A DNA stretch of 64,000 nucleotides, taken from NCBI GenBank assembly GCA_030706735.1, contig JAUZNZ010000004.1, positions 1 to 64,000 of the forward strand. The letters are read 5' to 3'. The translations under genes were made by a program, and so were the position numbers. The stretch is from Bacteroidota bacterium (GTDB taxonomy: Bacteria > Bacteroidota > Bacteroidia > Chitinophagales > Chitinophagaceae). How positions within the stretch are numbered: position 1 is the stretch's first letter; every line of letters starts with the position of its first letter. Shown here piece by piece: positions 9,193 through 19,572 of the stretch. A model generated the notes under the pieces. The model saw only the letters and a program-made list of their open reading frames with translations, did no database searches and was not told where the DNA came from.

Positions 9193-10416
9193 TTATTTGA
9201 TCTTTACCACCCTGAAATTATCGATTCCGGCAACAAGTTGAGCAGGGGCCGGGCTGTCATTCATAACATATACGTTGATACTGCCATCGCCCGAACTTCC
9301 CAATAAGGTAGAGAGATCCGGCGCAGGGGTGCCGGTACCGTGCAAACCATTATTAGGCTGGGTAAGAAATAAGGTAAGGGGCATCGTCACCGTCTGCCAT
9401 CCGCTGGTCTTAAAGGGAGACACTGCGCCGGAGGGACTTTTCCACGGTTCGTACCGGGCGATATAGGTCCAATCGCCATTGTGTGCCAGATAGACGGTAA
9501 CACCGCTCCAGGGACTGGGAACGTCGATCTCGAATTTCAGGGCCCAGTTGGCCATCGGATCATTCAAATGGGATACCGGTACCCATTGCGCTCCATTGCA
9601 ATTGATACTCCGCCCACCGTTCCACCAGCTGCCGTCGTTACTGTTCAACGGGCCGTTGGTGTTCAGGATGGCATACTGTCCGTTGTTGCCGGGATACGTG
9701 GCGCTGTTATTATCCAGTCCTGCGCTCCACCATTGGTAAGTGAATACGTTATCAAAATTGCAGAGCACGCCGTTCGTATTATCTTCTACATTAAAGGGCG
9801 TAGTCGTCGTTCCGGACTTGGTCGTGATCGAAATGGGGCCCGCGGCTGTAAGCGGAGGCACGACGAATGCGAGGGTAGTCCCATCGGCCGAAGCATGGTA
9901 GGAACTGACCGTTGCACCGGAAAAGCTGATATTACTGACCAGAAAAAAGTTCGTTCCGTGGATCCAGACGGAATCGCCCGGATTTGCCATTTCGTCCGAA
10001 GTGTACGAGATGCTCGGCGGAGGTACCACAATACTGAATTTAAAATCGACAGAACCTTCGGTGGTGCTATATTTTATGGTATTAAGATCGCTCGCCGCCA
10101 CCGAGTTGAACGGGATCACCGTAGGGATCTGCACCACAGCGCTCGTATCGGAAAAAAGCGCCGCGTTGAAGGGCACCTGAACGCCGTCGAGCAAGATCTG
10201 CACGGCATTCTTCAAATGATGGCCCTCCAATACAACCCATTGTCCGGTCGGCGTAAGACTCGTCAGCGACGTATCACTGGGAGATGGAGCATAATAACGT
10301 ACTCCCGTCAGTACCGGGCCGGACGATGTTGTTTTTTTACACGCGGAAAACAGGAAAAGCGCGAAGGCAAAGGTCAGCAACAACCGCTGGCAACCGCTGA
10401 ATAATATCTTGTACAT
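9193..10416 (-). CDS. surface glycan-binding lipoprotein with TIG domains (SGBP-B-like)
   Basis: 407 residues. The lipoprotein signal has its Cys at residue 26 (LFSACKKT). Two IPT/TIG immunoglobulin-like repeats occupy about 33-125 and 128-210; the second contains GDSVWIHGTNF. The C-terminal domain (about 215-407) is rich in Trp and aromatic residues (TYQWWSAG, GDWTYIARYEPW), as expected for a glycan-binding face. The layout matches the xyloglucan-binding SGBP-B type rather than SusE/SusF. The gene sits 24 bp after SusD and just before the glycosidases, the usual position for such proteins. It has no catalytic motif. It would hold polymer at the cell surface for the GH5 enzyme and the SusC/SusD importer. 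Confidence 0.85.
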   Translation of the reverse strand: MYKILFSGCQRLLLTFAFALFLFSACKKTTSSGPVLTGVRYYAPSPSDTSLTSLTPTGQWVVLEGHHLKNAVQILLDGVQVPFNAALFSDTSAVVQIPTVIPFNSVAASDLNTIKYSTTEGSVDFKFSIVVPPPSISYTSDEMANPGDSVWIHGTNFFLVSNISFSGATVSSYHASADGTTLAFVVPPLTAAGPISITTKSGTTTTPFNVEDNTNGVLCNFDNVFTYQWWSAGLDNNSATYPGNNGQYAILNTNGPLNSNDGSWWNGGRSINCNGAQWVPVSHLNDPMANWALKFEIDVPSPWSGVTVYLAHNGDWTYIARYEPWKSPSGAVSPFKTSGWQTVTMPLTLFLTQPNNGLHGTGTPAPDLSTLLGSSGDGSINVYVMNDSPAPAQLVAGIDNFRVVKIK

Positions 10417-10440
10417 GTTATTTGTATTTTATTTAATGCA

Positions 10441-12018
10441 TTAATAATAGGGCACGGGCGGTTGGGCCAGTTTCGGATCGGCCGTCAGCTCGGATGCCGG
10501 AATTTCCAGCGTAAATGAGCTGATCGTTGCGGGAACGATGGAGCCGCCGCTGCTTGTCCCCGGCGTGGCTGTGCCCGTGTTGGGGTCATAGGTAAATGTG
10601 ACCCGCTGTTGATTATTGAGTATATTGACCGCCTTTTGCGGATTGTAATAAGAGAGCCGTACCAGGTCCATCCAATATTGTCCCTCAAAAGCAAATTCAA
10701 CCCTTCTTTCACGCAGCACCGTATCGATGCCCAGCATGGGCGCGGGATCCACACCGGCCCTGTTCCGTACTTTGTTGAAATACAGCAGGGCATCGGGGTC
10801 GGTGGTTGTTGTATTGTTGCCCAGGATCGCTTCGGCATATATCAGGTACACGTCGGCCAGTCTAAGGATTGAATTGTGCTCAATAGACGACCAAATATCC
10901 ATGGTCGGCGCATTGTTGTCTTTTTCGTTCCCGATGATATGCTTTTTCATGACCGGCGAAGATGCCGTATAGCCGCCGCCGGCGGCATTCAATTCGGGAT
11001 AATAATCCCCGGTGAGCATGATGGTGGCCTTACGCCTGATCGTATCTTTCGATGTGTAGTTCAGATAAAAGTCGTAGGTCGGGGCTAAAGGGGTCCATGC
11101 GCCATTCTTTTGCGGATTGATATCGTTACTCGGGGAAAAGGTCAGCCAATCGTTCCCATTGCCATAACCCACTCCGGCTGTCCATTGAAGGGCAAAAAGG
11201 GATTCCGGGTTGTCATTGTACTGCGCTCTGAAAAGGTTGTAATAGCTGGGAAGCAACGACAACCCGCTATTCTTACACACATTGCCGGCATATTTTTTCG
11301 CACTATCCAGCAACGCCTGATTGCGTGTGCCGCCACTCTGACCCCAACCCGCCATGGTCAGATACACTTTGCCAAGCATTCCCTGCGCCGACCAGGTGGT
11401 TACCCTGCCCGTCACGTCCGAGCCGGGAAGGTTTTGCGCCGCAAAACCGAGGTCGTTGACAATGAATTTATAGACGTCCGCAACGGTGTTCCGGTTCAGT
11501 AACGGGTGGTCGATCAGTTTGGTGTTATCCTCGATAATGGGCACAGCCCCCCACATAACGGCCAGATCATAGTAGGCCATGGCGCGAATAAACCGGGCTT
11601 CGGCTACGGCAGCATCTTTGACCGACGCCGGAATGGATGAAGCAGCCTGTTGATGTATGGCATTGATAACGGTATTACATTGGGCTATGACATTGTACAA
11701 GCCCGTCCATCCACTGGTCACAATGGCATTTTGGCCGGTGATCGTTCGGGTATACAGCTGAACCAGGTCGCCCCAGTATCCGAAATAGGCATTTCCGCTC
11801 AATACGTCGCCAATGGTCAACGCGGCCTGGTTATGCCATTGCCACCACTCCGATCCGCCATACAGGCTTGCCGTGGCAAGCCGCAGGTCGGAGGGGGTTT
11901 GGTAAAAATTGTTCGAGCTTATCTGCGAGTTCGATGGACGGTCCAAAAAACTCTTTTTGCATCCTGCCATGGCTCCTGCAAATAGCAGAGTGACTATTAT
12001 TTTATTGATCGGTCTCAT
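10441..12018 (-). CDS. SusD/RagB-family nutrient-binding lipoprotein
   Basis: Surface lipoprotein that caps the SusC transporter and binds oligosaccharide. I chose the ATG at 12018 because it gives a lipoprotein signal with Cys20 (AGAMAGCKKSFLD). The 39 residues open upstream of it overlap the SusC gene and lack signal character. The resulting 525 residues fit the family. It shows the SusD TPR-type helical fold, with the conserved LRLADVYLIYAEAI segment and the late RERRVEFAFEGQYWMDLVR motif. The gene follows SusC by 26 bp, so the two are one transcription unit. The ligand is inferred to be xyloglucan-derived oligosaccharide from the GH5 and TIG-protein neighbours. Confidence 0.95.
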   Translation of the reverse strand: MRPINKIIVTLLFAGAMAGCKKSFLDRPSNSQISSNNFYQTPSDLRLATASLYGGSEWWQWHNQAALTIGDVLSGNAYFGYWGDLVQLYTRTITGQNAIVTSGWTGLYNVIAQCNTVINAIHQQAASSIPASVKDAAVAEARFIRAMAYYDLAVMWGAVPIIEDNTKLIDHPLLNRNTVADVYKFIVNDLGFAAQNLPGSDVTGRVTTWSAQGMLGKVYLTMAGWGQSGGTRNQALLDSAKKYAGNVCKNSGLSLLPSYYNLFRAQYNDNPESLFALQWTAGVGYGNGNDWLTFSPSNDINPQKNGAWTPLAPTYDFYLNYTSKDTIRRKATIMLTGDYYPELNAAGGGYTASSPVMKKHIIGNEKDNNAPTMDIWSSIEHNSILRLADVYLIYAEAILGNNTTTTDPDALLYFNKVRNRAGVDPAPMLGIDTVLRERRVEFAFEGQYWMDLVRLSYYNPQKAVNILNNQQRVTFTYDPNTGTATPGTSSGGSIVPATISSFTLEIPASELTADPKLAQPPVPYY

Positions 12019-12044
12019 AATTATACATTTAATTCGTGAAGGCT

Positions 12045-15000
12045 TCATTTGGCAAATGCGATGTTCGCCCCGATAGTATATATCCTTGACTGAGGATAAT
12101 ACCCGCTGTCCCAACCTGCCTGAAGGGGATTCCATGAACCAATTTCAGGATCCATACCCGAATAGTTTGTAATGAGGAATGCGTTGGACACCGTAGCGAA
12201 TACCCGGAATGATTGCAGGTGCATCAGTGACAGGACATTTGCGGGTAATCTATAGCCCAGCGTGATGTTCTTGCACCGGATGAAAGAACCATCTTCGATG
12301 AACAAATTGGAAGGACGGTTATTGTCGTTGGTATTATCGTTCCTTAATCCCACCACATGCGTATTCGGATTGGTAACGTATACATTGTTGACATCGGAAG
12401 CAGAGCCGTTTGGATCCTTTAAGGCCAATCTTGCGTAATTCAATACCGACGCGAAATAGTTGGTATTGTTTTGCGAATTGGTTTGTGCTACAGCCAACTC
12501 ATTGAATACTTTATTGCCAACGCTGCCACTGAAGAAGATATTCAGGTCAAAATTCCTGTAGATAAATGTATTGTTGAAGCCGAACTGGAATTTCGGGATC
12601 GGAGAGCCCAGAAAGGTCTGGTCTTTCGTGTCGATAACCCCGTCGCCATTTAGATCCTTAAACTTTCGATCGCCATACCAGATCCCCCCGCCTGCCGGAG
12701 AAACAGTATAGGGATTGCCGCTTTGGTCAACCGGCAAGGCATGTTTTTGAAAATCTCCCGGATTGGCAAACAGCCCATCGAATAGATAGCCATAAAATTC
12801 GCCGATAGGCTGGCCAACCACCGTCTTTTCGACGATATCGTTGATTACATAGGACTTCTGGCTCAAATTAGCCTGATCTCCGGCGCCCAGACTGAGTACT
12901 TTATTATCATTGCGCGATACCGTAACATCCGTTTTCCAGGTAAAGTCCTTGTAATTGATATTGGTAGAACTGATCCGGAAGTCAAATCCTTTGTTACTGA
13001 CTGATCCGATATTGACATAAGGCGCCGCCATCGATCCCGGCGAATAAGACGCAGCGGTACCCGAGTATTCCGGGAGCGGAACCTGTAATAAAAGCCCGTC
13101 AGTCTTACGATAGTAGGCGTCAAATGAAAAACTCAACCGGCCGCCAAGCAACGATCCGTCAAGTCCCGCATTATAATAATTTGTCTTTTCCCATGACACC
13201 ATGGGATTTGCCAGATTGCTTTGGAACTGTGCGATGCCCGACAAGCCATTGGCTACCGTTTGAAGTTGGGTCACAAACGTATTGCCCGGTATGCCCTGAT
13301 TGTTGGTGAGGCCATACCCAAGCCTCAATTTCAATTCATTTAGGACAGATACATCTTTCAAAAAGGTCTCATTGGTGATCTTCCACGCAAATGCCCCTGA
13401 ATAGGTGGTCACCCGGCGGTTGCTGGCGGGAAAATTTGAAGATCCATCGTTACGTACATTGGCGGTGATCAGGTATTTATCATTCCATGAGAGATTGAGG
13501 CGGCCGAAATAGGATTCGAGCGCCGAGCCGAGGCCATTATCGCCTGAATTTTTGGCCGTGGTGGCATCGCCGCCGTTAAGGGATTGCACATTGTTGGAGG
13601 GGAAATTCGATCGTTGGCCACCGACATTTTCGTAGGAGGACGTCTGCGCTTCATGCCCCAATAACGCATTAAGGCTGAGTTTACTGTAATAGTGGGTGTA
13701 CGTCAGAAAATTACGTATGACGGTATACATGTTCTGGTTCGAAGACGAAGAACCGAAGTTGGTGCCATTGACTACTTTTCCGAAAGTATAGGTCGGTGTA
13801 AAATTATCTTCCGTACTGAAATCGAAATTACCGGATACCTCATTTCTCAGCGACAGGTCTCTATATAATTGTATTTCGGCATACGCATTGCCGAATACCT
13901 GATTCCTCTTTTTTTGGTTTTTGACGATCTCTGCAATGGCCACAGGGTTGACCACCCCGCTCACCCATCCGCTGGTGTTGGTAATGCCACCCCAGGAGCC
14001 GTCAGGGTTCTGTACCGGTATATCCGGTGTGAGGTTTAGCGCTGAATTGATCACGCCGGAGGCACTCGTATTCAGATTTTCGAAGACATGGGCCATTTGA
14101 ATGCTGGTTCCTACTTTTAGCCAATTAGTGGTCTTATTGTCCAAATTCAGCCGCACCGAATACCTTTGGAAATCTGAGCCGAGTGCAATCCCTTTTTGGT
14201 CAAAATAAGAGCCCGATAGCAGGTATTGGGTCTTGCCATCGCCACCGCTTATGGTAACGGTATGATTCATTTCCGGTGCTTTCCGGAATAGTTCTTTTTG
14301 CCAGTCGGTGCCGGCGCCCAAATATTTGGGATTGGCGAATTCGGGTCGGGCATCGAAGCCCCATACCTGTGCCCTGGCATTAAGATAGCCGGCAAATTGC
14401 TGCAGGTTCATGGTTGGCAGCCTCTTTGGTATCTCCTGGTATCCGGCATAGAGATCATAAGCGACCTGCGGCGACGCCGCTTTGCCTCTTTTCGTGGTGA
14501 TCACAATGACGCCATTGGTGGCCTGCGAACCGTATATCGCTGTCGCAGAGGCATCTTTCAATACATCTATGGATTCGATTTCAGCCGGATTGATCGTGTT
14601 TAATGGATTGGAACCGCTGCCCGGATTGTTGACGGGAGGAATAATGACGCCATCTATTACATATAAAGGTGAATTGGAGCCGCTTATCGACGACACGCCG
14701 CGAATTTGAATGGACACGCCGCCCCCGGGTTGGCCCGATACCTGTTGCACCACCACGCCCGCGACCTTTCCCTGAAGTGCCTGATCGAAGGTTGCAGGCT
14801 GCGTTTTCATGAGTTCCTCGCCGGTGATGGAAGAAATAGACCCGGTTACATCCCGTCGGCGCACATTTCCATATCCGATGACGACGACGTCATTCAGGTT
14901 GTTCTTATTCTCCACCTCCAGGCGGATACTGATTGCCTGCCGGCCGCTTACCCTGACCTCCCGGGCTGTGAAGCCTACATAACTGATAATCAACACATCG

Positions 15001-15239
15001 CCTTCTTTGGCGTCCAGACTGAACAAGCCATCCTTGTCCGTCTGTGTGCCGCCGGTGCGACCCTTGACCATGACACTGGCGCCCTGGAGGGGCTTGTCCT
15101 CCGAACCGACCATTACTTTTCCGGTGATTTTTTTGGTGCCGTGCTGATCTTGCGCGTTCCCGCCGGCGGTAAAGAAAAGCAGACTGAGGGAGCTCCAGAG
15201 CAGACAAATCATCGCTCGTTTGAGATTTTGCTTTTTCAT
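12045..15239 (-). CDS. SusC/RagA-family TonB-dependent outer-membrane transporter
   Basis: About 1064 residues from the ATG at 15239; a TTG two codons upstream is a less likely start. A signal peptide ends near GGNAQ. A carboxypeptidase-regulatory-like domain follows at about 38-115 (KITGKVMVG, LQGASVMVKG). Then come the SusC signature VVVIGYGNVRRRDVTGSIS, a plug domain with SIQIRGVSS and DVLKDASATAIYG, and a long beta-barrel ending in a short aromatic/basic tail. It imports large oligosaccharides through the outer membrane using TonB energy, with the SusD protein encoded next. The hybrid sensor gene lies immediately upstream and probably controls it. Confidence 0.96.
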   Translation of the reverse strand: MKKQNLKRAMICLLWSSLSLLFFTAGGNAQDQHGTKKITGKVMVGSEDKPLQGASVMVKGRTGGTQTDKDGLFSLDAKEGDVLIISYVGFTAREVRVSGRQAISIRLEVENKNNLNDVVVIGYGNVRRRDVTGSISSITGEELMKTQPATFDQALQGKVAGVVVQQVSGQPGGGVSIQIRGVSSISGSNSPLYVIDGVIIPPVNNPGSGSNPLNTINPAEIESIDVLKDASATAIYGSQATNGVIVITTKRGKAASPQVAYDLYAGYQEIPKRLPTMNLQQFAGYLNARAQVWGFDARPEFANPKYLGAGTDWQKELFRKAPEMNHTVTISGGDGKTQYLLSGSYFDQKGIALGSDFQRYSVRLNLDNKTTNWLKVGTSIQMAHVFENLNTSASGVINSALNLTPDIPVQNPDGSWGGITNTSGWVSGVVNPVAIAEIVKNQKKRNQVFGNAYAEIQLYRDLSLRNEVSGNFDFSTEDNFTPTYTFGKVVNGTNFGSSSSNQNMYTVIRNFLTYTHYYSKLSLNALLGHEAQTSSYENVGGQRSNFPSNNVQSLNGGDATTAKNSGDNGLGSALESYFGRLNLSWNDKYLITANVRNDGSSNFPASNRRVTTYSGAFAWKITNETFLKDVSVLNELKLRLGYGLTNNQGIPGNTFVTQLQTVANGLSGIAQFQSNLANPMVSWEKTNYYNAGLDGSLLGGRLSFSFDAYYRKTDGLLLQVPLPEYSGTAASYSPGSMAAPYVNIGSVSNKGFDFRISSTNINYKDFTWKTDVTVSRNDNKVLSLGAGDQANLSQKSYVINDIVEKTVVGQPIGEFYGYLFDGLFANPGDFQKHALPVDQSGNPYTVSPAGGGIWYGDRKFKDLNGDGVIDTKDQTFLGSPIPKFQFGFNNTFIYRNFDLNIFFSGSVGNKVFNELAVAQTNSQNNTNYFASVLNYARLALKDPNGSASDVNNVYVTNPNTHVVGLRNDNTNDNNRPSNLFIEDGSFIRCKNITLGYRLPANVLSLMHLQSFRVFATVSNAFLITNYSGMDPEIGSWNPLQAGWDSGYYPQSRIYTIGANIAFAK

Positions 15240-15321
15240 ATGCAATCGTCTTGGTTTTGATTTTTCGTCGGCTAATCCGCCGTGTGTGACACGGGCAACG
15301 CAGTCGGTAGCCGATGGTAAC

Positions 15322-15329
15322 CAAAATTA
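15322..15329 (-). promoter_or_regulatory. candidate -7 element upstream of the first SusC gene
   Basis: On the minus strand TAATTTTG fits the Bacteroidota -7 consensus TAnnTTTG exactly and lies 83 bp upstream of the SusC start. No convincing -33 TTTG is seen at the usual spacing. The remaining leader (15240-15321) has short inverted repeats (CGTGT/ACACG at 15281-15293; TCGG/CCGA near 15303-15313). Confidence 0.45.
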
Positions 15330-15443
15330 GACCAGGCCGTTATAAGGAGCGGTAGGGGAACTCGTAAATGAAGGTGCTGATTTGTTGCCGGAGAGGGTAC
15401 GATTCTATTATTTTTAGGGGATCAACGGTTCAACAAAGTGCCA

Positions 15444-18400
15444 TTATGCTTTCTTTCGCTTCTCCGCCTGGTATGCGCTGGGGAGTTTACCATAGAACTC
15501 TTTAAAATACCTTGCAAAGTATTTCGGATTGTTGAATCCTACCATATAAGCGACCTCCGCCACATTGTGCCGCGTCTTCTCCAATAATTGGGCTGCGCGC
15601 TTCATCCGGAAGCTGCGTATAAAACCGATGGGCGTACTTCCGGTGGCGGACAGGACCCTCTTATACAGGGTCGTTCTGCTAAGTCCCAGTTCCCGCGACC
15701 ATTCATCGACCGAAAAATCGGCATTGGCGATATTCTTCTCAAGGATGTCCGCTGCCTGCCGTATGAACTCTTCCCCCGTCTCCTCGGGTTCGGCCTCGAC
15801 CTCTCCGGGTTCTACCCGGACCCTTTTTTTAGTCGTTTCCATCACGGTGCCCCTGTATTCCAGGAGGTTCCGGATACGCGAAATGAGTATTTCCACATTG
15901 AAAGGCTTGGAAATATAGTCGTTAACCCCCATCCCCAAGGCGCGCAATTGGTCATGTTCGCTCGTAAGGGCTGTCAGCAGGATGACGGGGATATGATGCA
16001 CGCGTTCGTCTCCTCTTATTTTTTTAGAAAGCTCCAATCCATCCATCAGCGGCATATTGACATCGCTGACGACCAGGTCCGGTTGAGCGGCAAGGGTCTT
16101 TTGCCATCCCTCCTTGCCATTCGAAGCTTCCAGGATAGTGAATAACGCCGCGAGATTGTCTTTCAGGTAGAACCGGAAGTCATCATCGTCCTCGACCAGA
16201 AGGATCTTGAATCGCTTTGCCCCGCCCGAAGACAGGGGCAAGGAATGGCCGGATGGCTCCTTTGCCATGGCCACGGTCCCTCCATCCTCCGCAACGCCCG
16301 ATAACTGGCTGTCCGGAGAAGATTCGGAAACAACGGTCACCGGTAGGAGCACCGTAAAACAACTGCCGGCGTTTTGAGCGCTCTCGGCCCAGATAGTCCC
16401 CCCATGCATTTCCACGAATTCTCTTGTAATAGCCAGGCCGATGCCCGTACCCTGGTTTCGTATATGGCCGGGAGCATCTCCCTGAAAAAAGGATTCGAAG
16501 ATCTTTCCATGCAACGCTTGCGGGATGCCGATACCCGTATCTTTTACCTTGAGTTCCAGCAGCGCCCCTTCCTTATCCCGCTCCGCTACAGCAAGCTCCA
16601 CCGCCACCGATCCGCCCGTCGGCGTGAATTTAAAGGCATTCGATAAGAGGTTGAATAGGATCCGCTCTACCTTATCCTTGTCGAACCAGGCCCGTAAATG
16701 CTCGAGACGGGACTCGTAACGCAAATCGATCCGTTTTTCTTCCGCGAGATCGGTAAAAGATTCCACCGTGGCTTTTATGAAAGCGGGAAGGTCCCCCTGG
16801 CGCATGTTCAGCTTCAGCTCATTTACTTCCATCTTCCTCAGGTCCAGCAACTGGTTGACCAGGTGCAGCAATCTTTTTGCATTCCGCTCGATCGTCATGG
16901 CCAGTTGCCTTCGGCCCGGGTCCTCGGTTCCACGGATCAATTTGTCAGCCGGGGACAGGATCAGCGTAAGGGGCGTACGGAATTCATGGCTTAGATTGGT
17001 GAAGAATTTGATCTTCATCCGGTCCATCTCATGCACCCGCATGGCTTCCCTCCGCTCTTCCGCCAGCGCAAACCTGGCCTTGGCCCGCCTGATAATGCGG
17101 ACGCGTCCGACATACAGAATACCAGCAACAAGCAGGATATAGAGAGCATACGCAAAGCCCGTCTTCCAAAAGGGCGGCTTCACGATCACCCGGATCGTAA
17201 TGCCTTTGTCATTCCATACCCCGTCGCTATTGGAGGCTTTCACCCGGAACAGATAGTCGCCCGGATCGATGTTGGTATAGGTTGCCCTGCGATTTCTGCC
17301 GTCCGTCTGCATCCAGTCTTTGTCAAATTTCGTCAGCTGATACCTGTACTGGTTCTTGCGTGCATTGAGGTAGCTCAGCGCGGCAAACTCCAGCGTGAAA
17401 TTATTCTCGTCGTAGGACAGAACAAGCACGCTGTCCTTTGTAAGCGACAGCGGCAATGGGACGTCTTTGTCGTATAATTGCAGGCCCGTCAATACCACAG
17501 GAGGAACATGCTCGTCCCGGCTGATCAATTCAGGCCTGAACAGGTTGAACCCGTTGGCTCCTCCAAAGGCCAACTCCCCTTTCCTGGTACGCAGCGCCGC
17601 ATTTTCATTGAATTCCCGGCCCTGGAGGCCGTCGTATTCATCAAAATTCACGCATTTGATCCTGAACGTCCCTTTTTCTTTGGTGACCGCGATCCGGGAG
17701 AGCCCTCCCGACGTGCTGACCCATAAGAAATGATCCTGATCCTCCAGTACAGACAGGATGGTGTTGGAAGGCAGCCCGTCCTTCATATGAAATACCTGGA
17801 AGGTATCCATCGCCGGCGTGATGACGCTCAGTCCCTGCCTCGTCGCTACCCACATATTCCCTCCATGATCGCACAACAGGCCAAATACGATATTATCGCT
17901 TAATTTGCTGCTCTCATCGGTAAAATAGATATACTTCCCGGTGCTTCGTATCAATACATTGATGCCATATGCCGTGCCGATCCACAGATTGGACGCCGAA
18001 TCCTCCGCCAGAGCGGAGACATAGTTGGAATGGATCGAATGAGGCATGAACGCATTGTTGTGATAGAATTTCCCGTTTGTCCTGTCCAGGCGATCAAGAC
18101 CTCCGAGCATGGTACCCACCCAAAGCTGCCCGTCCCTGTCCTCACGGAGGGCATAGATCCTGTCGTCGGCCAGGCTGGTCTCATCGGAGTCCCGATGCTG
18201 ATAATGAATGAATTTCCGGCCGTCATAACAGTCCAGTCCTCCCTGATATGTACCGATCCACAGCTTTCCATCATGCCCGGTTGCAAGCACAACGACTACG
18301 TCGTTGGATAAGCTATTGGGGTCCCCTGCCTCATGCCGGAACCTGGCAAACGAATTCCTGGCTCTGTCGAAATAAATGAGGCCTCCACCATTGGTACCGA

Positions 18401-19547
18401 TCCAGATATTGCCCTTGCCATCCTCGGCAAAGCAGTTCACATCGTCGTATGGAAAGCTTTCCTTCCGTCCGGGCTGCCGCCGGTAAAGGGGAAACCGCAG
18501 CATGTTGTGCTGGTAATAACCGATGCCTTTTTTTAACGTGCCTGCCCAGATAGTACCCGTATTGTCTTTGTACAATGTCGTGATCGTATTTTCGGGGATG
18601 CTCCGCTCCTCATCCGAATGCTGCAGGTTCCTGATGCTGGAATTGCTCTTATCCAACAGGTCCAACCCTCCATGGTCAGTCGCGATCCATATCAATCCAT
18701 TATCATCCTCCGCAATATAGCTTACATTGTTACTGCTTAACCTTGCCTTGCCGGAATCCGCATCATAATGCGAAAATTTACCCGAATGCCGGTCGAGCTC
18801 CCACAATCCGGTTCGATAGCCCGGCGCAAAAAGCCATACTTTATCTTTGCTATCGATAAAGAACCGGTATCCGTATGGAACAGGGTTCATTTTTTGCAGC
18901 ACATCGGAACGAAAGCTGATCTGGTTACTCGCCAGGTCGATGCGTTCCAGTGCCCCATTTCCGAAAGACAACCAGAGGCTGCCGGAAGGATCGATGCCTG
19001 CGTCTTTAATGCCTGCCGTATTGCTGAATGAGCTCGCATTCGCCGGCCGCACGGGAACCGCCCCTGTGCCGCGCCCGAAACGATACACTCCGGAGTCGCT
19101 GTAAATAAAAATGAATTGGCCGTCCCTGTCCCGAACAATGCTGATCAGCCCGTATCGTGAGAGGTGGCGCTCCTGCAGATAAGCATCCATTTTTGGAACA
19201 AAGCGTTCCGTCGACTGGTCGTAGATATTGATGCCGCCCGTACCCGTGCTGATATACAATTTGTCCTCGGGCCCCTGAAAAATACGCTGTACATTGACGT
19301 CTGTCAGAGAGGAAGGATCCGCATCATCGTGCCTGAATACCTTGAATGTATAGCCGTCATACCTGTTCAAACCGGAGTTCGTACAGACCCAAAGGTAGCC
19401 ATGGCTGTCTTTGAAGATGTCGTTCACATGATTGTCCGATAACCCGTCCCGGATGTCCAGCCGCGAAAAAGGGTAATCATTGACCTGACAATTTCCAACG
19501 CCTCCGGCAACCATCAAACCAACAAGCATTAAGCATCTTTTCATCAT
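15444..19547 (-). CDS. hybrid two-component system sensor-regulator (HTCS)
   Basis: A one-protein signalling system of about 1367 residues from the ATG at 19547 (a TTG at 19559 is the alternative). A signal peptide is followed by a periplasmic sensor of repeated two-bladed propeller motifs (for example GYLWVCTNSGLNRYDG, GNIWIGTNGGGLIYFD) to about 680. Next are a Y_Y_Y domain (about 705-790) and a membrane helix (about 798-816). The HisKA domain has the phospho-accepting His854 in NLSHEFRTP, and a HATPase domain with DTGIGIP follows. A receiver domain has the phospho-acceptor Asp1162 in VVSDVNMP. An AraC-type HTH occupies about 1260-1364. Such proteins bind a specific oligosaccharide in the periplasm and activate the adjacent locus. 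It lies upstream of SusC in the same direction, with a 204-bp gap. Confidence 0.96.
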   Translation of the reverse strand: MMKRCLMLVGLMVAGGVGNCQVNDYPFSRLDIRDGLSDNHVNDIFKDSHGYLWVCTNSGLNRYDGYTFKVFRHDDADPSSLTDVNVQRIFQGPEDKLYISTGTGGINIYDQSTERFVPKMDAYLQERHLSRYGLISIVRDRDGQFIFIYSDSGVYRFGRGTGAVPVRPANASSFSNTAGIKDAGIDPSGSLWLSFGNGALERIDLASNQISFRSDVLQKMNPVPYGYRFFIDSKDKVWLFAPGYRTGLWELDRHSGKFSHYDADSGKARLSSNNVSYIAEDDNGLIWIATDHGGLDLLDKSNSSIRNLQHSDEERSIPENTITTLYKDNTGTIWAGTLKKGIGYYQHNMLRFPLYRRQPGRKESFPYDDVNCFAEDGKGNIWIGTNGGGLIYFDRARNSFARFRHEAGDPNSLSNDVVVVLATGHDGKLWIGTYQGGLDCYDGRKFIHYQHRDSDETSLADDRIYALREDRDGQLWVGTMLGGLDRLDRTNGKFYHNNAFMPHSIHSNYVSALAEDSASNLWIGTAYGINVLIRSTGKYIYFTDESSKLSDNIVFGLLCDHGGNMWVATRQGLSVITPAMDTFQVFHMKDGLPSNTILSVLEDQDHFLWVSTSGGLSRIAVTKEKGTFRIKCVNFDEYDGLQGREFNENAALRTRKGELAFGGANGFNLFRPELISRDEHVPPVVLTGLQLYDKDVPLPLSLTKDSVLVLSYDENNFTLEFAALSYLNARKNQYRYQLTKFDKDWMQTDGRNRRATYTNIDPGDYLFRVKASNSDGVWNDKGITIRVIVKPPFWKTGFAYALYILLVAGILYVGRVRIIRRAKARFALAEERREAMRVHEMDRMKIKFFTNLSHEFRTPLTLILSPADKLIRGTEDPGRRQLAMTIERNAKRLLHLVNQLLDLRKMEVNELKLNMRQGDLPAFIKATVESFTDLAEEKRIDLRYESRLEHLRAWFDKDKVERILFNLLSNAFKFTPTGGSVAVELAVAERDKEGALLELKVKDTGIGIPQALHGKIFESFFQGDAPGHIRNQGTGIGLAITREFVEMHGGTIWAESAQNAGSCFTVLLPVTVVSESSPDSQLSGVAEDGGTVAMAKEPSGHSLPLSSGGAKRFKILLVEDDDDFRFYLKDNLAALFTILEASNGKEGWQKTLAAQPDLVVSDVNMPLMDGLELSKKIRGDERVHHIPVILLTALTSEHDQLRALGMGVNDYISKPFNVEILISRIRNLLEYRGTVMETTKKRVRVEPGEVEAEPEETGEEFIRQAADILEKNIANADFSVDEWSRELGLSRTTLYKRVLSATGSTPIGFIRSFRMKRAAQLLEKTRHNVAEVAYMVGFNNPKYFARYFKEFYGKLPSAYQAEKRKKA

Positions 19548-19572
19548 GTCAGCACGCAATGGAATGATCCTT

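Noticed and set aside
9481-10404. 307-codon open frame antisense to the TIG-domain lipoprotein gene
   Set aside because: The sense gene has a lipobox and recognisable domains; the antisense product is Arg-rich without motifs.
15281-15313. Short inverted repeats in the leader of the first SusC as a regulatory RNA
   Set aside because: The stems are 4-5 bp and no known riboswitch core could be recognised.
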